Positions 8,815-18,082 of a DNA stretch of 64,000 nucleotides are shown here, one piece after another. Source of the DNA: Streptomyces rapamycinicus NRRL 5491 (GTDB lineage Bacteria; Actinomycetota; Actinomycetes; Streptomycetales; Streptomycetaceae); NCBI RefSeq assembly GCF_024298965.1, contig NZ_CP085193.1:1240001-1304000 (forward strand), in the 5' to 3' direction. The notes beneath the pieces are model-generated. The model saw only the letters and a program-made list of their open reading frames with translations, was not told the origin of the DNA and did no database searches. A program made the position numbers and the translations under genes. Numbering within the stretch: position 1 is the first letter of the stretch; each line of letters begins with the position of its first letter.

Positions 8815-9222
8815 ATGGGTCGGCAGTTCATCGGCGCGGGCTGGGCGTTCCCGCCCCGTACGGACGCCACCGGATCGATCGCGCTGGTCCGGGAGGAGCG
8901 GGAGATCGAGGAGTCGATCCGGCTGATCCTGGCCACCTCGCCCGGTGAGCGTCCGATGCGCCCCGAGTTCGGCTGCGCTCTCGGCGACTACGTGTTCGCG
9001 CCCGCGGACGCCGGTACGGCCGGGCAGCTGGCCTACGAGGTGCGGCTGGCCCTGGAGCGGTGGGAGCCGCGGATCGAGGTGGCGGACGTCGCCGTGCGCT
9101 TCGACGAGGCGGACAACGGGGTGCTCTACATCGACATCAGCTACGCGGTGCGCGGCTCCAACGACCCGCGCAACCTCGTGTTCCCGTTCTATGTGATCCC
9201 GCACAGCGAGGAGGGCGGATGA
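8815..9222 (+). CDS. Baseplate wedge protein, gp25/GPW-like
   Basis: This 135-residue lysozyme-related baseplate protein of the gp25 type (non-enzymatic in this family) has IEESIRLILATSPGERPMRP followed by EFGCALGDYVFAPAD, the family signature. In contractile systems it nucleates the sheath at the baseplate. The ATG at 8815 follows GAGGGTGAGGG. Its stop overlaps the next start by four bases (ATGA), so stoichiometric coupling with the J protein is likely. Confidence 0.94.
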   Translation: MGRQFIGAGWAFPPRTDATGSIALVREEREIEESIRLILATSPGERPMRPEFGCALGDYVFAPADAGTAGQLAYEVRLALERWEPRIEVADVAVRFDEADNGVLYIDISYAVRGSNDPRNLVFPFYVIPHSEEGG

Positions 9223-11195
9223 CGCTCCCCAGCCCCAACCTGGACGACCGGAGGTTCCAGGGATTGGTGGACGAGGCCAAGCGGCTGGTGCAGCAGCGCT
9301 GTCCGGAGTGGACCGACCACAATGTCTCCGATCCGGGCGTCACGCTCATCGAGGCGTTCGCCACCATGGTCGACCAGCTCGTCTACCGGCTCAACCGGGT
9401 GCCGGACAAGAACTACCTGGCCTTCCTCGACCTGATCGGGGTGCGGCTGTATCCGCCGACGGCGGCGCGCACCGAGGCCACGTTCTGGCTGTCGGCGCCG
9501 CAGCCGGAGCCGGTGCGGATCCAGGCGGGCACGGAGGTGGCCACGGTGCGCACCGAGACCGAGGAGGCGGTGGTCTTCACCACCGGCCGGGATCTGTCGG
9601 TGGTGCCGTGCGAGCTGAACCACCTGGCCACCTGGCCCGCCACCGGCGATGCCACCAACCGCTCCGAGGAGCTGGGGCTGGGCCGTGACGTGCCCTGTTT
9701 CGGCCGTACGCCCACCCCCGGGGACTGTCTCCACCTCGGCCTCTCCCAGCCGGTGCCGGGGTGCGCGGTGGTGCTGCGGCTGGACTGCCGGGTGGACGGC
9801 GTGGGCGTGGATCCGCGCCGCCCGCCGCTGCTGTGGGAGGCGTGGGACGGCAGCGCCTGGGTCTCCTGCGAGGTGGAGAAGGACGACACTGGCGGGTTCA
9901 ACAGGGCGGGCGAGGTCATCCTGCATGTACCGGCCACCCACACCGCCTCGGTGCTGGTGCGCGAGTCCGGGGGGTGGCTGCGCTGCCGGCTGCTGGAGGC
10001 GGCGGCGGACCAGCCCACCTATGTGGCGTCCCCGACGGTGCGTCAGGCCAGTGCGTTCACCATCGGCGGCACGGTGGAGGCCGCGCACGCCGAGAACGTC
10101 GTCGAGGAGGTCCTGGGCCTGTCGGAGGGGGTGCCGGGACAGGATTTCCGGGTGGCGCGGCCCCCGGTGGTGGCGGGCGAGGAGCCGTTCGTGGTGGAGG
10201 TGGCCGAGGGGCACGGCTGGGTGGAGTGGACGCGGGTGGACAACTTCGCGCACTCCTCCCCGTACGACCGGCACATCACCCTGGACCCCAACTCCGGGCA
10301 GGTGGACTTCGGTCCGGCGGTGCGGGAGCGCGACGGCACCCTGCGGCTGTTCGGGGCGGTGCCGCCGAAGGGCTCCCCGGTGCGGGTGCGCGCCTACCGT
10401 ACGGGCGGTGGGCACCGGGGCAACGTGGCGCGGGGCGCGCTGCGGGTGCTGCGCAGTTCGCTGCCGTATGTGGCGCGGGTGGAGAACCGGCGCCCGGCGC
10501 TGGGCGGGGTGGACGGCGAGACGGTGGAGAACGCACGGGTGCGGGGCCCGTTGACGCTGCGCACCCTGCACCGGGCGGTGGTGCCGCACGACTACGAGCA
10601 ACTGGCCCGCGAGGTGGCGCCCGACGCCGCCCGGGTGGCGTGCGTACCGGCGGGCGAGGCGGACGGCGGTGGCGGCGACGGGGCGGAGGACCCGGCGGGC
10701 GGGGTGCGGCTGCTGGTCGTCCCGGCCGGGCGCGATGACGAACGGGGACGGATCCGGTTCGAGGAGCTGATCCCGCCGCCGGACACCCTCGCCATGATCG
10801 CGGCCTATCTGGACGAGCGGCGCCCGATCGGTACCCGGCTGTCGGTGGGGCCGCCGTACTACCAGGGCGTGACCGTGGTCGCCTCGGTGCAGGCGGGGCG
10901 CGGGGTGGCCGCCGAACGGCTGCGGGAGGCCGCGCTGACCGCGCTGTACGGCTACTTCAACCCGCTGACCGGCGGACCGGACGGGCAGGGCTGGCCGTTC
11001 GGGCGGCCGGTGCACTCCGGTGAGGTGTTCGCGGTGCTCCAGCGGGTGCCGGGGGTGGACCTCGTCGAGGACGTACGGCTGTTCCCGGCGGACCCGGTGA
11101 CGGGGCGGCGGGCGGAGGCCACCACGAAGATCGAACTGGACCGGCACGCGCTGGTGTTCAGCTATGAGCACCAGCTGCGGGTACGGGAGGCATGA
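9219..11195 (+). CDS. Baseplate J-like (gp6-like) wedge protein
   Basis: This is a 658-residue baseplate J family protein, long as usual for eCIS. The N-terminus has MTLPSPNLDDRRFQGLVDEA and CPEWTDHNVSDPGVTLIEAF, the characteristic opening. The middle has LDPNSGQVDFGPAVRERDGT. The J core lies in the C-terminal half (LTLRTLHRAVVPHDYEQLAR, then DTLAMIAAYLDERRPIGTRL). Start at 9219 overlaps gp25 by ATGA. It should form the wedge that changes shape on triggering. A Gly/Asp-rich low-complexity loop lies at about residues 475-495. Confidence 0.94.
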   Translation: MTLPSPNLDDRRFQGLVDEAKRLVQQRCPEWTDHNVSDPGVTLIEAFATMVDQLVYRLNRVPDKNYLAFLDLIGVRLYPPTAARTEATFWLSAPQPEPVRIQAGTEVATVRTETEEAVVFTTGRDLSVVPCELNHLATWPATGDATNRSEELGLGRDVPCFGRTPTPGDCLHLGLSQPVPGCAVVLRLDCRVDGVGVDPRRPPLLWEAWDGSAWVSCEVEKDDTGGFNRAGEVILHVPATHTASVLVRESGGWLRCRLLEAAADQPTYVASPTVRQASAFTIGGTVEAAHAENVVEEVLGLSEGVPGQDFRVARPPVVAGEEPFVVEVAEGHGWVEWTRVDNFAHSSPYDRHITLDPNSGQVDFGPAVRERDGTLRLFGAVPPKGSPVRVRAYRTGGGHRGNVARGALRVLRSSLPYVARVENRRPALGGVDGETVENARVRGPLTLRTLHRAVVPHDYEQLAREVAPDAARVACVPAGEADGGGGDGAEDPAGGVRLLVVPAGRDDERGRIRFEELIPPPDTLAMIAAYLDERRPIGTRLSVGPPYYQGVTVVASVQAGRGVAAERLREAALTALYGYFNPLTGGPDGQGWPFGRPVHSGEVFAVLQRVPGVDLVEDVRLFPADPVTGRRAEATTKIELDRHALVFSYEHQLRVREA

Positions 11196-11196
11196 G

Positions 11197-11757
11197 GTGC
11201 GCGGAACACTTCCCGGGCTGCCCACGGCCCATCCCCTGCTCCATCAGCTTCCCGCCGTCTATCTCGACCATCCGTTCCTGGAGCGGTTCCTGAGCGCGCT
11301 GGACGAGGTGCTGGCACCGGTGCTGCTCACCCTGGACAATCTGCCCGCGCATCTGCATCCGCGCACCGCGCCCGAGGATCTGCTCGCGTGGCTGGCCGGA
11401 TGGGTGGCGGTGGAGGTGGACGCGGAGCGCCCGGTGACCCAGCGGCGCGCGGTGGTGGCGAGCGCCGTCACCCGCCACCGTCAGCGGGGCACCCGGGAGG
11501 GGCTGGCGGCGGCCGTGCGCGTGGAGACCGGGCTGGAACCGGAGATCACCGAGAGCGGTGCCACGGGCTGGTCCACCGAACCGGGCTCGCCGCTGCCCGG
11601 TTCGGCGCGGCCGTGGGTGACGGTGCGGCTCACGGTTCCGGACGCGGACGCGGTGACACCGATCCGGCTGCGGCTGGAGAAGCTGCTCGCGGCGGAGGTA
11701 CCGGCGCATGTCGTCCACCGGGCGGAGGTCACGGCCGAGGGGACGGAGACGTCATGA
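11197..11757 (+). CDS. Tail protein, P2 gpI-like wedge component
   Basis: This 186-residue protein contains RFLSALDEVLAPVLLTLDNL, then LHPRTAPEDLLAWLAGWVAV, a signature of the phage tail protein family close to P2 gpI. It is the usual partner of J in the wedge. I prefer the GTG at 11197 because GGGAGG lies 6-11 bases upstream and it avoids the 32-base overlap implied by ATG 11164. The stop overlaps the next gene (ATGA). Confidence 0.9.
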   Translation: MRGTLPGLPTAHPLLHQLPAVYLDHPFLERFLSALDEVLAPVLLTLDNLPAHLHPRTAPEDLLAWLAGWVAVEVDAERPVTQRRAVVASAVTRHRQRGTREGLAAAVRVETGLEPEITESGATGWSTEPGSPLPGSARPWVTVRLTVPDADAVTPIRLRLEKLLAAEVPAHVVHRAEVTAEGTETS

Positions 11758-13031
11758 TCTGCCCGGACTGCGGACACCGCAACGCGGCGGGGGCGCACTT
11801 CTGCGCTTCCTGTGAGGCGTTCCTGGCCTGGGACGAGGAGCCGGACCGGCGGCCGGGGCCCGCGGCGCCGCCCGGCACTCCGCCACCGACCACCCCGCCC
11901 GGTACTCCGTCACCCACTCCGCCCGGCGCTCCGCCGCCCACTCCGCCCGGCACTCCACCGACCACCCCGCCCGGCACTCCACCGACCACCCCGCCCGGCA
12001 CTCCGCCGACCACCCCGCCCGGCACTCCGCCGCCCACCCCGCCCGCCTCCGGTACGGGCGATGGGCCGCGCCTCCCGGATGCGCCCCGGGCCGCCACCCC
12101 GGCCGCCACCCCGCCCACCGCTCCGGCCCCCGTGCGCCCGCCCACCGCCCGGCCGGAGGAGCCCGCGGCGGCACCCCGGCGGCCCGGGGACCCGCTGGAC
12201 GACCCCGGTACCGGTCCGGACCACCGGCCGGACGCACCGGACGTGCCCCCGGCGACGCCCCCGAGGCCGGACGCCCCGCCGCACCGCCCCGGCCGCCCGT
12301 GTCCCCGGTGCCGTGCGGACAATCCGCCGGGCCGCAGGCTCTGTGTGCGCTGTGGCGCCCTGCTCGACTCCGGACCTCCGGTGCCCGGTCCGCCGCGCCC
12401 GCTGCCCTGGTGGCGCCGGTTGTTCCGGCGTGACGCCCAGCGCCCGCTGGCCGCGGGCAGCAGGCCCAGGCGCCGGACCTGGCCGCGTCCCCGGCTGACC
12501 CTTCCGGTCCTGGTGCTGGTGCTGGCCGCGGCGGCGTGGTTCGCCCGGTCGCAGCTGTCCGACGTCTTCACCTTCACCCAGGACCAGACCGGCGATCCGC
12601 AGGCGCTGCACCCCTCGACCGTGCGCGGCTCCAGCCAGGCGCCGGGCCACCGGGCCCAGGCGGCCTTCGACGGCTACAACAACCGCTACTGGGCACCGGC
12701 CACCGCGGGCCCTGGTACGGGCGAGTATCTGGAGGCCGACTTCGACCGGCCGGTGCGGCTGCGGAAGCTGCTGATCACCTCGGGGCGCTCGGCGAAGGCG
12801 GATGAGTTCCTGACCCAGGCGCGGCCCTCGGAACTCACCCTCACACTGGTCGACTCCGAGGGCGAGCGCACCACGAAGGGCGTCAACCTCCAGGACCGGG
12901 CCGGTCAGCAGAGCTTCGATGTGCACGGCTCGGACGTGGTGCGGATCCGGCTGACGGTCGACGCGGCGTACGGCGCCCGGTCGGACCGGCGGTCGGCCAT
13001 CGCCGAGGTGGAGTTCTTCGGCCGTCAGTGA
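11754..13031 (+). CDS. CisA-like membrane tether: zinc ribbons, Pro stalk, one TM, discoidin-like C-terminus
   Basis: This is a 425-residue protein in four parts. A zinc ribbon at residues 3-20 (CPDCGHRNAAGAHFCASC) is followed by a long Pro/Thr stalk with an eight-residue repeat PPGTPPTT. A second zinc ribbon lies at about residues 183-202 (CPRC then CVRC). One membrane span follows at about residues 249-268 (LTLPVLVLVLAAAAWF). The last 135 residues form an extracytoplasmic beta-sandwich with FDGYNNRYWAP and YLEADFDRPVRLRKLLI, like discoidin/NADase-type glycan-binding domains. The layout and last position in the cluster match CisA, the S. coelicolor protein reported to dock the particle at the membrane; the identity is inferred. 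It overlaps the gpI gene by ATGA. Confidence 0.85.
   Translation: MICPDCGHRNAAGAHFCASCEAFLAWDEEPDRRPGPAAPPGTPPPTTPPGTPSPTPPGAPPPTPPGTPPTTPPGTPPTTPPGTPPTTPPGTPPPTPPASGTGDGPRLPDAPRAATPAATPPTAPAPVRPPTARPEEPAAAPRRPGDPLDDPGTGPDHRPDAPDVPPATPPRPDAPPHRPGRPCPRCRADNPPGRRLCVRCGALLDSGPPVPGPPRPLPWWRRLFRRDAQRPLAAGSRPRRRTWPRPRLTLPVLVLVLAAAAWFARSQLSDVFTFTQDQTGDPQALHPSTVRGSSQAPGHRAQAAFDGYNNRYWAPATAGPGTGEYLEADFDRPVRLRKLLITSGRSAKADEFLTQARPSELTLTLVDSEGERTTKGVNLQDRAGQQSFDVHGSDVVRIRLTVDAAYGARSDRRSAIAEVEFFGRQ
11867..12045 (+). repeat. 24-bp coding tandem repeat (PPGTPPTT stalk)
   Basis: An approximately 24-base unit (ccgcccggcactccaccgac plus cacc) is repeated in frame about seven times with small changes, encoding PPGTPPTT, PPGTPSPT and PPGAPPPT variants. 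The three central copies (about 11941-12020) are almost identical, so copy number could change by slippage without breaking the frame. Confidence 0.85.
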
Positions 13032-13062
13032 CGCGGTGCGCCCCTCAGTGACGCGGTGCGCC
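13025..13062. repeat. 18-bp direct repeat at the end of the eCIS operon
   Basis: The 18-mer tcagtgacgcggtgcgcc occurs at 13025-13042 and 13045-13062. The first copy contains the stop codon of the CisA-like gene. This looks like a small duplication rather than a regulatory site. Confidence 0.6.
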
Positions 13063-13117
13063 TCCCTGACGGCCGGTCATGGGCGCCACCTGGCCCGCCC
13101 GGCCCGCGGCGGCCGGG

Positions 13118-13876
13118 TCAGCGGTCCCCCCGGGCGGCGGTGCGCCGGGCGCTGTCGCGGCGCGGCCGCAGGGGGGCGTCCTCGTCGCTGAAGAGCTCCG
13201 GATGCCTGGTGCGGATCTTCTCCACATCGCTGAAGACCAGTCGCAGATGGGAGCGGAGCGATTCGTCGGCGCGGTCCAGATCGCCCGCCTCCAGCAGGTC
13301 GACCACCTCGCGGTGCTGGCCGATGAGCAGCGACATCTGCTGGGTCATCGGCAGTGACAGCCTGCGGGCCCGGTCCAGCTGGGCCTTGGCCTGGCTGACG
13401 ACCGGCCAGGCCGAGTCGTGTCCGCTGACCGCCATCAGCCGGGCGTGGAACTCCTCGTCCAGCTGGAAGAAGCCCTCCATGTCGGACTGGCGGTCGGCCT
13501 CCTCCTGCGCGATGAGCAGCACCCGCAGCTCCGCCACGTCCCGCGCGCCGGCCTTGCCGACGGCCTCCCGCAGCGCGGCGCACTCCAGCGCCTCCCGGAT
13601 GAACTGGGCGGAGGCCACATCGCGCTCCCGGATGCGCGAGACGAACGTGCCCATCTGGGGGTAGATGTCCACCAGCCCCTCGTCGGCGAGCAGGATCAGG
13701 GACTCGCGGACGGGGGTGCGGCTCACCCCGAGCTCGGCCGCCAGATCGTTCTCCGAGACGGCGGAGCCGGGCTCCAGCTCCAGGCCGACGATGCGCGAAC
13801 GCAGCACCTCATGGACCAGTTGCCGGGTGTTACGCCCCCGGGAGCGTGCCGCGTGCAGTCCCTCCGCCGATGCCAT
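13118..13876 (-). CDS. GntR-family (FadR/FCD subclass) transcriptional regulator
   Basis: This 252-residue regulator reads away from the sugar-acid operon. A winged helix-turn-helix at about residues 12-75 contains VHEVLRSRIVGLELEPGSAV and ELGVSRTPVRESLILLADEG, the GntR hallmark. The C-terminal FCD ligand domain (about 85-215) has DEEFHARLM and HREVVDLLEAGD, with the Asp/His residues that usually bind a metal. I start at ATG 13876 (MASAEGLHAARS) because GGAAGGGG precedes it; the longer frame to 13963 crosses the promoter region. As neighbour of the ManD operon it is probably its repressor, with a hexuronate or aldonate as inducer. Confidence 0.9.
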   Translation of the reverse strand: MASAEGLHAARSRGRNTRQLVHEVLRSRIVGLELEPGSAVSENDLAAELGVSRTPVRESLILLADEGLVDIYPQMGTFVSRIRERDVASAQFIREALECAALREAVGKAGARDVAELRVLLIAQEEADRQSDMEGFFQLDEEFHARLMAVSGHDSAWPVVSQAKAQLDRARRLSLPMTQQMSLLIGQHREVVDLLEAGDLDRADESLRSHLRLVFSDVEKIRTRHPELFSDEDAPLRPRRDSARRTAARGDR

Positions 13877-13894
13877 CTGGCCCCTTCCGAACCC

Positions 13895-13925
13895 TTGACT
13901 CCGCTTGCTGACGTACTTGTATGGT
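13895..13925 (+). promoter_or_regulatory. Probable promoter of the ManD operon
   Basis: TTGACT at 13895-13900 is followed by TTGTAT at 13917-13922 (16-base spacer) or TATGGT at 13920-13925 (19-base spacer), about 60 bases before the ManD start. The area lies between the divergent GntR and ManD genes, so the GntR operator is probably here too, although I see no clean palindrome. Confidence 0.45.
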
Positions 13926-13983
13926 AGCCGACCGACAGCCCGGACTCCACCCCGGGAGCCCACTCAGTGAGGAGCACGCACGC

Positions 13984-15201
13984 ATGGCCACGATCACGGA
14001 GGCCGAGGTCATCGTCACCTCGCCGGGGCGCAATTTCGTGACCCTGAAGGTGACCACCTCCGACGGCGTGACCGGTCTCGGTGACGCGACCCTGAACGGC
14101 CGCGAGCTCGCGGTCGCCTCGTATCTGGAGGACCACCTCGTACCACTGCTGATCGGGCGCGACCCCGCCCGTATCGAGGACACCTGGCACTACCTCTACA
14201 AGGGGGCCTACTGGCGCCGCGGCCCGGTGACCATGACCGCCATCTCGGCCGTGGACACCGCGCTGTGGGACATCAAGGGCAAGGTCGCGGGCCTCCCGGT
14301 GTACGAGCTGCTGGGCGGCAAGGCCCGCGAGGGCGCCCTGGTCTACGGCCACGCCAGCGGCGGCGACGTCCCCGAGCTGCTGGACGACGTGGCCCGCTTC
14401 CAGGAGCTGGGCTACCGCGCGATCCGCGCCCAGGCCGCGGTCCCCGGCTCACCGGGCACCTACGGCATCCGCCACGGCACGGTCGCCACCGTCTACGAGC
14501 CGGCCACCGGTGCGCTGCCCGAGGAGCAGCCGTGGTCCACCGAGGCGTATCTGGACTTCGCACCGCGCTATCTGGAGGCGGTCCGCGAGCGGTTCGGCTT
14601 CGGCTTCCACCTGCTGCACGACGTCCACCACCGGCTCACCCCCACCGAGGCGGGACGGCTCGGCCGCAGCCTGGAGGAGGTGCGGCTGTTCTGGATGGAG
14701 GACCCCACCCCGGCCGAACTCCAGGAGTCCTTCCGCCAGATCCGCCAGTCCACCACCACCCCGGTCGCGGTCGGCGAGGTCTTCAACTCCATCTGGGACT
14801 GCCAGCAGCTCATCACCGAGCGGCTCATCGACTACATCCGCGCCTCGGTGGTGCACGCCGGCGGCATCACCCATCTGCGGCGGATCTTCCACCTCGCCGA
14901 GCTGTACCAGGTGCGCACCGGTTCGCACGGCGCCACCGACCTGTCCCCGGTGAGCATGTCGGCGGCCGTCCACCTCGATGTCACCGTGCCCAACTTCGGC
15001 ATCCAGGAGTACATGGCGCACGACCCGCTCACCCACGAGGTGTTCCGGCCCGGCTACGAGCTGATCGACGGCGCCCTGCACCCCTCGGCCGCGCCCGGCC
15101 TCGGCATCGAGCTCGACGAGGAGGCGGCCGCCCGCTTCCCCTACGACCCCAAGTACCTCCCGGTGAGCCGCCGTACCGACGGGTCGGTGCACGACTGGTG
15201 A
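13984..15201 (+). CDS. manD: D-mannonate dehydratase (enolase superfamily, ManD type)
   Basis: This 405-residue enolase-superfamily enzyme is predicted to dehydrate D-mannonate to 2-keto-3-deoxy-D-gluconate. Family features are the capping-domain motif [20 protein letters not shown], metal-ligand regions [22 protein letters not shown] and VGEVFNS, and [15 protein letters not shown] near residue 313. The residue after HG is Ala; as I recall the family literature, Ala there goes with efficient mannonate dehydratases and Pro with weak ones. The start at 13984 follows GTGAGGAG. The next gene overlaps by GTGA. The substrate is inferred from family and operon partners, and D-gluconate is an alternative. 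Confidence 0.88.
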   Translation: MATITEAEVIVTSPGRNFVTLKVTTSDGVTGLGDATLNGRELAVASYLEDHLVPLLIGRDPARIEDTWHYLYKGAYWRRGPVTMTAISAVDTALWDIKGKVAGLPVYELLGGKAREGALVYGHASGGDVPELLDDVARFQELGYRAIRAQAAVPGSPGTYGIRHGTVATVYEPATGALPEEQPWSTEAYLDFAPRYLEAVRERFGFGFHLLHDVHHRLTPTEAGRLGRSLEEVRLFWMEDPTPAELQESFRQIRQSTTTPVAVGEVFNSIWDCQQLITERLIDYIRASVVHAGGITHLRRIFHLAELYQVRTGSHGATDLSPVSMSAAVHLDVTVPNFGIQEYMAHDPLTHEVFRPGYELIDGALHPSAAPGLGIELDEEAAARFPYDPKYLPVSRRTDGSVHDW

Positions 15202-16631
15202 CCGCCGACTCCCCGCGGCGCCTGTCGCTGGCCGCCCTGCCCCGCGTCCCCGCCGAGAGCCGCCCGCCCGTCGACCCGCGGGAGCTGCGCCCCCGGATCG
15301 TGCACCTGGGCATCGGTGCCTTCCACCGCGCCCACCAGGCCCTCTACACCGAAGCCGCCGAGGCCGCGCACGGCGGCGGCTGGGGCATCGCCGGTGTCAC
15401 CCAGCGCAGCCGGTCCGTCGTGGACGCGCTCCGCCCACAGGACGGGCTGTACTCGTTCACCGAACGGCGCCCCGACGGCCCGGCCACCCGCGTGGTCGGC
15501 ACCGTGACCGAGGTGCTGCACGCCACCGACGACGGCACCCGGCTCGGCGCGCTCCTCGCCTCCGCCGAGATCACCGTCGTCACCCTCACCGTCACCGAGA
15601 AGGGCTACCGGCGCGACGCCGCCACCGGCGGACTCGCCCTGCACGACCCGCTGATCCGGGACGACCTGGCGGGACGGCCCGCGCCCGCGAGCGTGGCCGG
15701 GCAGCTCGCCGCGGGGCTGCGCGCCCGGCTGCGGGCCGGCGGCGCCCCGGTGTCGCTGGTCTCCTGCGACAACATGGCCGACAACGGCGCGGTACTGCGG
15801 CGCCTGGTACGGGACTTCATCGCCGCCACCCCATGGGACGACCGCGACCGCCTGCTGGACTGGATCACCGGCTCGGTCGCCTTCCCCGCCACCGTCGTCG
15901 ACCGCATCGTCCCCGCCACCACCGACGCCGACCGGCGGACCGCCGCCCGCGCCCTGACCGTGGACGACGCGGGCGCCGTCACCGGCGAACCGTTCACCCA
16001 GTGGGTGCTCCAGGACATCTTCGCCGCCGACCGCCCGCACTGGGAGACGGCCGGGGTGCGCTTCGTCCCCGATGTGAGCCCCTACCAGCTCGCCAAACTC
16101 CGGCTGCTCAACGGCTCCCACTCGCTCATCGCGTATCTCGGACTCGGACACGGATGCGAGACCGTCGCCGACGTCCTGGCCACCCCCTGGGGCGAGGAAA
16201 CCGTACGCGCCTACTGCGCCGAGGCCGCGCAGAGCCTCCCGCCCACCGAGGGCCTTGACCTCCCCGCCTACATCGACAGCCTGGTGGACCGCTTCGCCAA
16301 CCCCGCGATGCACCACCGCATCCAGCAGATCGCCATGGACGGATCCCAGAAGATCCCCGAACGCTGGCTCGCCCCGCTGCGCGAACTGCGCGCCGCCGGA
16401 CGGGACACCCCGCTCCTGGCCACCGCCCTCGCCGCCTGGGCCCGCCTCACCCGCGACCGCCCCCTGGACGATCCCCGGGCCGAGGAGCTGCGCCGCGCCT
16501 GGGACGGCCCGCACACCGAGGCCCCGCGCCGGCTGCTGCGGCTGCTGGGCGCCGAGGACCTCGCCGACGACACCGCCCTCGTCGCGTCCGTACGGGCGGA
16601 GCTGGACCCCGGCGCCCGGCCACCGCGCTGA
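15198..16631 (+). CDS. Mannitol dehydrogenase family oxidoreductase (fructuronate reductase/mannonate oxidoreductase)
   Basis: This 477-residue NAD-dependent oxidoreductase of the long-chain mannitol dehydrogenase family has the N-terminal Rossmann segment [18 protein letters not shown] (about residues 33-52), the central [18 protein letters not shown], and the catalytic Lys/Asn/His region [16 protein letters not shown] (about residues 298-313). Next to ManD it most likely interconverts D-fructuronate and D-mannonate, like UxuB. The GTG start at 15198 overlaps the ManD stop by four bases. The C-terminal 100 residues are helical, as usual for the substrate domain. Confidence 0.88.
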   Translation: MTADSPRRLSLAALPRVPAESRPPVDPRELRPRIVHLGIGAFHRAHQALYTEAAEAAHGGGWGIAGVTQRSRSVVDALRPQDGLYSFTERRPDGPATRVVGTVTEVLHATDDGTRLGALLASAEITVVTLTVTEKGYRRDAATGGLALHDPLIRDDLAGRPAPASVAGQLAAGLRARLRAGGAPVSLVSCDNMADNGAVLRRLVRDFIAATPWDDRDRLLDWITGSVAFPATVVDRIVPATTDADRRTAARALTVDDAGAVTGEPFTQWVLQDIFAADRPHWETAGVRFVPDVSPYQLAKLRLLNGSHSLIAYLGLGHGCETVADVLATPWGEETVRAYCAEAAQSLPPTEGLDLPAYIDSLVDRFANPAMHHRIQQIAMDGSQKIPERWLAPLRELRAAGRDTPLLATALAAWARLTRDRPLDDPRAEELRRAWDGPHTEAPRRLLRLLGAEDLADDTALVASVRAELDPGARPPR

Positions 16632-16664
16632 CCCCAAGCACCGCCCCGTCAAAGGAGAGCCGCC

Positions 16665-18044
16665 TTGAAGACCCCCAGAACCGTCCCCGCCACCGACCAG
16701 CCCTCCCCGACCCAGGACGAGGCCACCACCGGACCACCGCGCCCCCGCGGGCTGCGCCACAACACCCGCTGGCTGATGGTCTTCCTCTGCTTCCTGGGCA
16801 TGACCGTCAACTACGTCGACCGCGCCACCATCTCCATCTCCCTGCCCTATATGACCGATGACCTGCACATCGGCCCCGAGTGGCAGGGCGTCATCCTCAG
16901 CATGTTCTTCGTGACCTACGCGCTGGGCCAACTGCCCGCCGGAGCGCTCATCGACCGCTACGGCGAGAAGCGCATGTTCGCCATCGGCGGGCTGATCTGG
17001 TCACTGGTCACCGTGGGCACCGGATTCGTCCGGGGCATCGGCACCCTGCTCTTCGCCCGCCTCGCCCTCGGCGCGGGCGAGGCCCCCGCGTACCCCTCGT
17101 GCGCCAAGTCCGTCTCCCGCTGGTTCCCGGTCCGCGAACGTGCCCTGGCCAACAGCGTCTGGGACAACGGCGCCCGCGCCGGCACCGCCGTCGCCGCCCC
17201 CGTGGTGACCGCCCTGATCGCCTGGCAGGGCTGGCGGATGGCGTTCTGGGTCACCGGCGCCGTGGCCCTGCTGTGGGTGGCGCTGTGGCTCAAGACGTAC
17301 CGCGAGCCCTCGGCGCGCGGCGGACTCAGCGCCGAGGAGCGCGCCTACGTCACCGCGGGCGGCGCCCGGCTGGAGGAGAACCCCGCCGAGAAGACGACGG
17401 CGCCGGAGGAGCCCGCCGTCCGCTGGCGCGACCTGTTCCGCCACCGCACGGTCTGGGGCATGATGATCGGCTTCTTCTGCCTCAACTACGTCATCTACTT
17501 CTTCATCACCTGGTTCCCCAGCTACCTCGTCGACGCCCGCGGCTTCGACCTGCTCAAACTGGGCTTCTACGGCGCCCTGCCCGGCATCGTCGCCATCGGC
17601 GGCAGCCTGCTCGGCGGCTGGACCAGCGACACCCTGCTGCGCCGCGGCTGGTCGGTGACCCGGGCCCGCAAGACCTGTCTGGTGTGCGGGATGCTCTTCT
17701 CCTCCGTCATCGCCTTCGCCGTGCTCGTCCCCAGCGCCATGTGGGCCCTGGCCCTGCTGTCCGTCAGCTACGCCAGCCTGGCCTTCTCCGCCGCCTCGGT
17801 GGCCAGCCTGCCCGCCGACGTCGCGCCCACCCCGCGCCATGTCGCCTCGCTCGGCGGCATCCAGAACTTCGCCTCCAACCTCGCCGGGGTGCTCGGCTCG
17901 ACCACCACCGGTCTGCTGCTGGGCTTCTTCCACCACTCCTTCGTCGCCCCGCTGATGCTGTCCGGCGCACTGTGCATCGTCGGCGCCCTCACCTACGGCC
18001 TGGTCGTCAAGCGCGTCGAACCACTGCGGCTGACCGCCGCCTGA
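16665..18044 (+). CDS. MFS transporter, anion:cation symporter (hexuronate/galactonate type)
   Basis: This is a 459-residue importer with about 12 membrane spans. It starts at TTG 16665, supported by AAAGGAGAG at 16651-16659. The motifs MTVNYVDRATISISLPYM, LPAGALIDRYGEKRMFAIGG and LALGAGEAPAYPSCAKSVSR are typical of the ACS branch (ExuT, GudP, DgoT relatives), which brings in hexuronates, aldarates and aldonates with protons. It is the only transporter in the operon and therefore the probable uptake route for its substrate. A soluble, charged N-terminal tail of about 35 residues precedes the first span. Confidence 0.9.
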   Translation: MKTPRTVPATDQPSPTQDEATTGPPRPRGLRHNTRWLMVFLCFLGMTVNYVDRATISISLPYMTDDLHIGPEWQGVILSMFFVTYALGQLPAGALIDRYGEKRMFAIGGLIWSLVTVGTGFVRGIGTLLFARLALGAGEAPAYPSCAKSVSRWFPVRERALANSVWDNGARAGTAVAAPVVTALIAWQGWRMAFWVTGAVALLWVALWLKTYREPSARGGLSAEERAYVTAGGARLEENPAEKTTAPEEPAVRWRDLFRHRTVWGMMIGFFCLNYVIYFFITWFPSYLVDARGFDLLKLGFYGALPGIVAIGGSLLGGWTSDTLLRRGWSVTRARKTCLVCGMLFSSVIAFAVLVPSAMWALALLSVSYASLAFSAASVASLPADVAPTPRHVASLGGIQNFASNLAGVLGSTTTGLLLGFFHHSFVAPLMLSGALCIVGALTYGLVVKRVEPLRLTAA

Positions 18045-18082
18045 GCCCCCCTCACGTCTTCGCGTACCAGGAGAACCACCCC

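Noticed and set aside
5758..9204. Very long minus-strand open frame (1148 residues) opposite the baseplate genes
   Set aside because: It is antisense to well-recognised tube, LysM, VgrG, PAAR and gp25 genes and is His/Arg/Pro-rich with no domain; a high-GC codon shadow.
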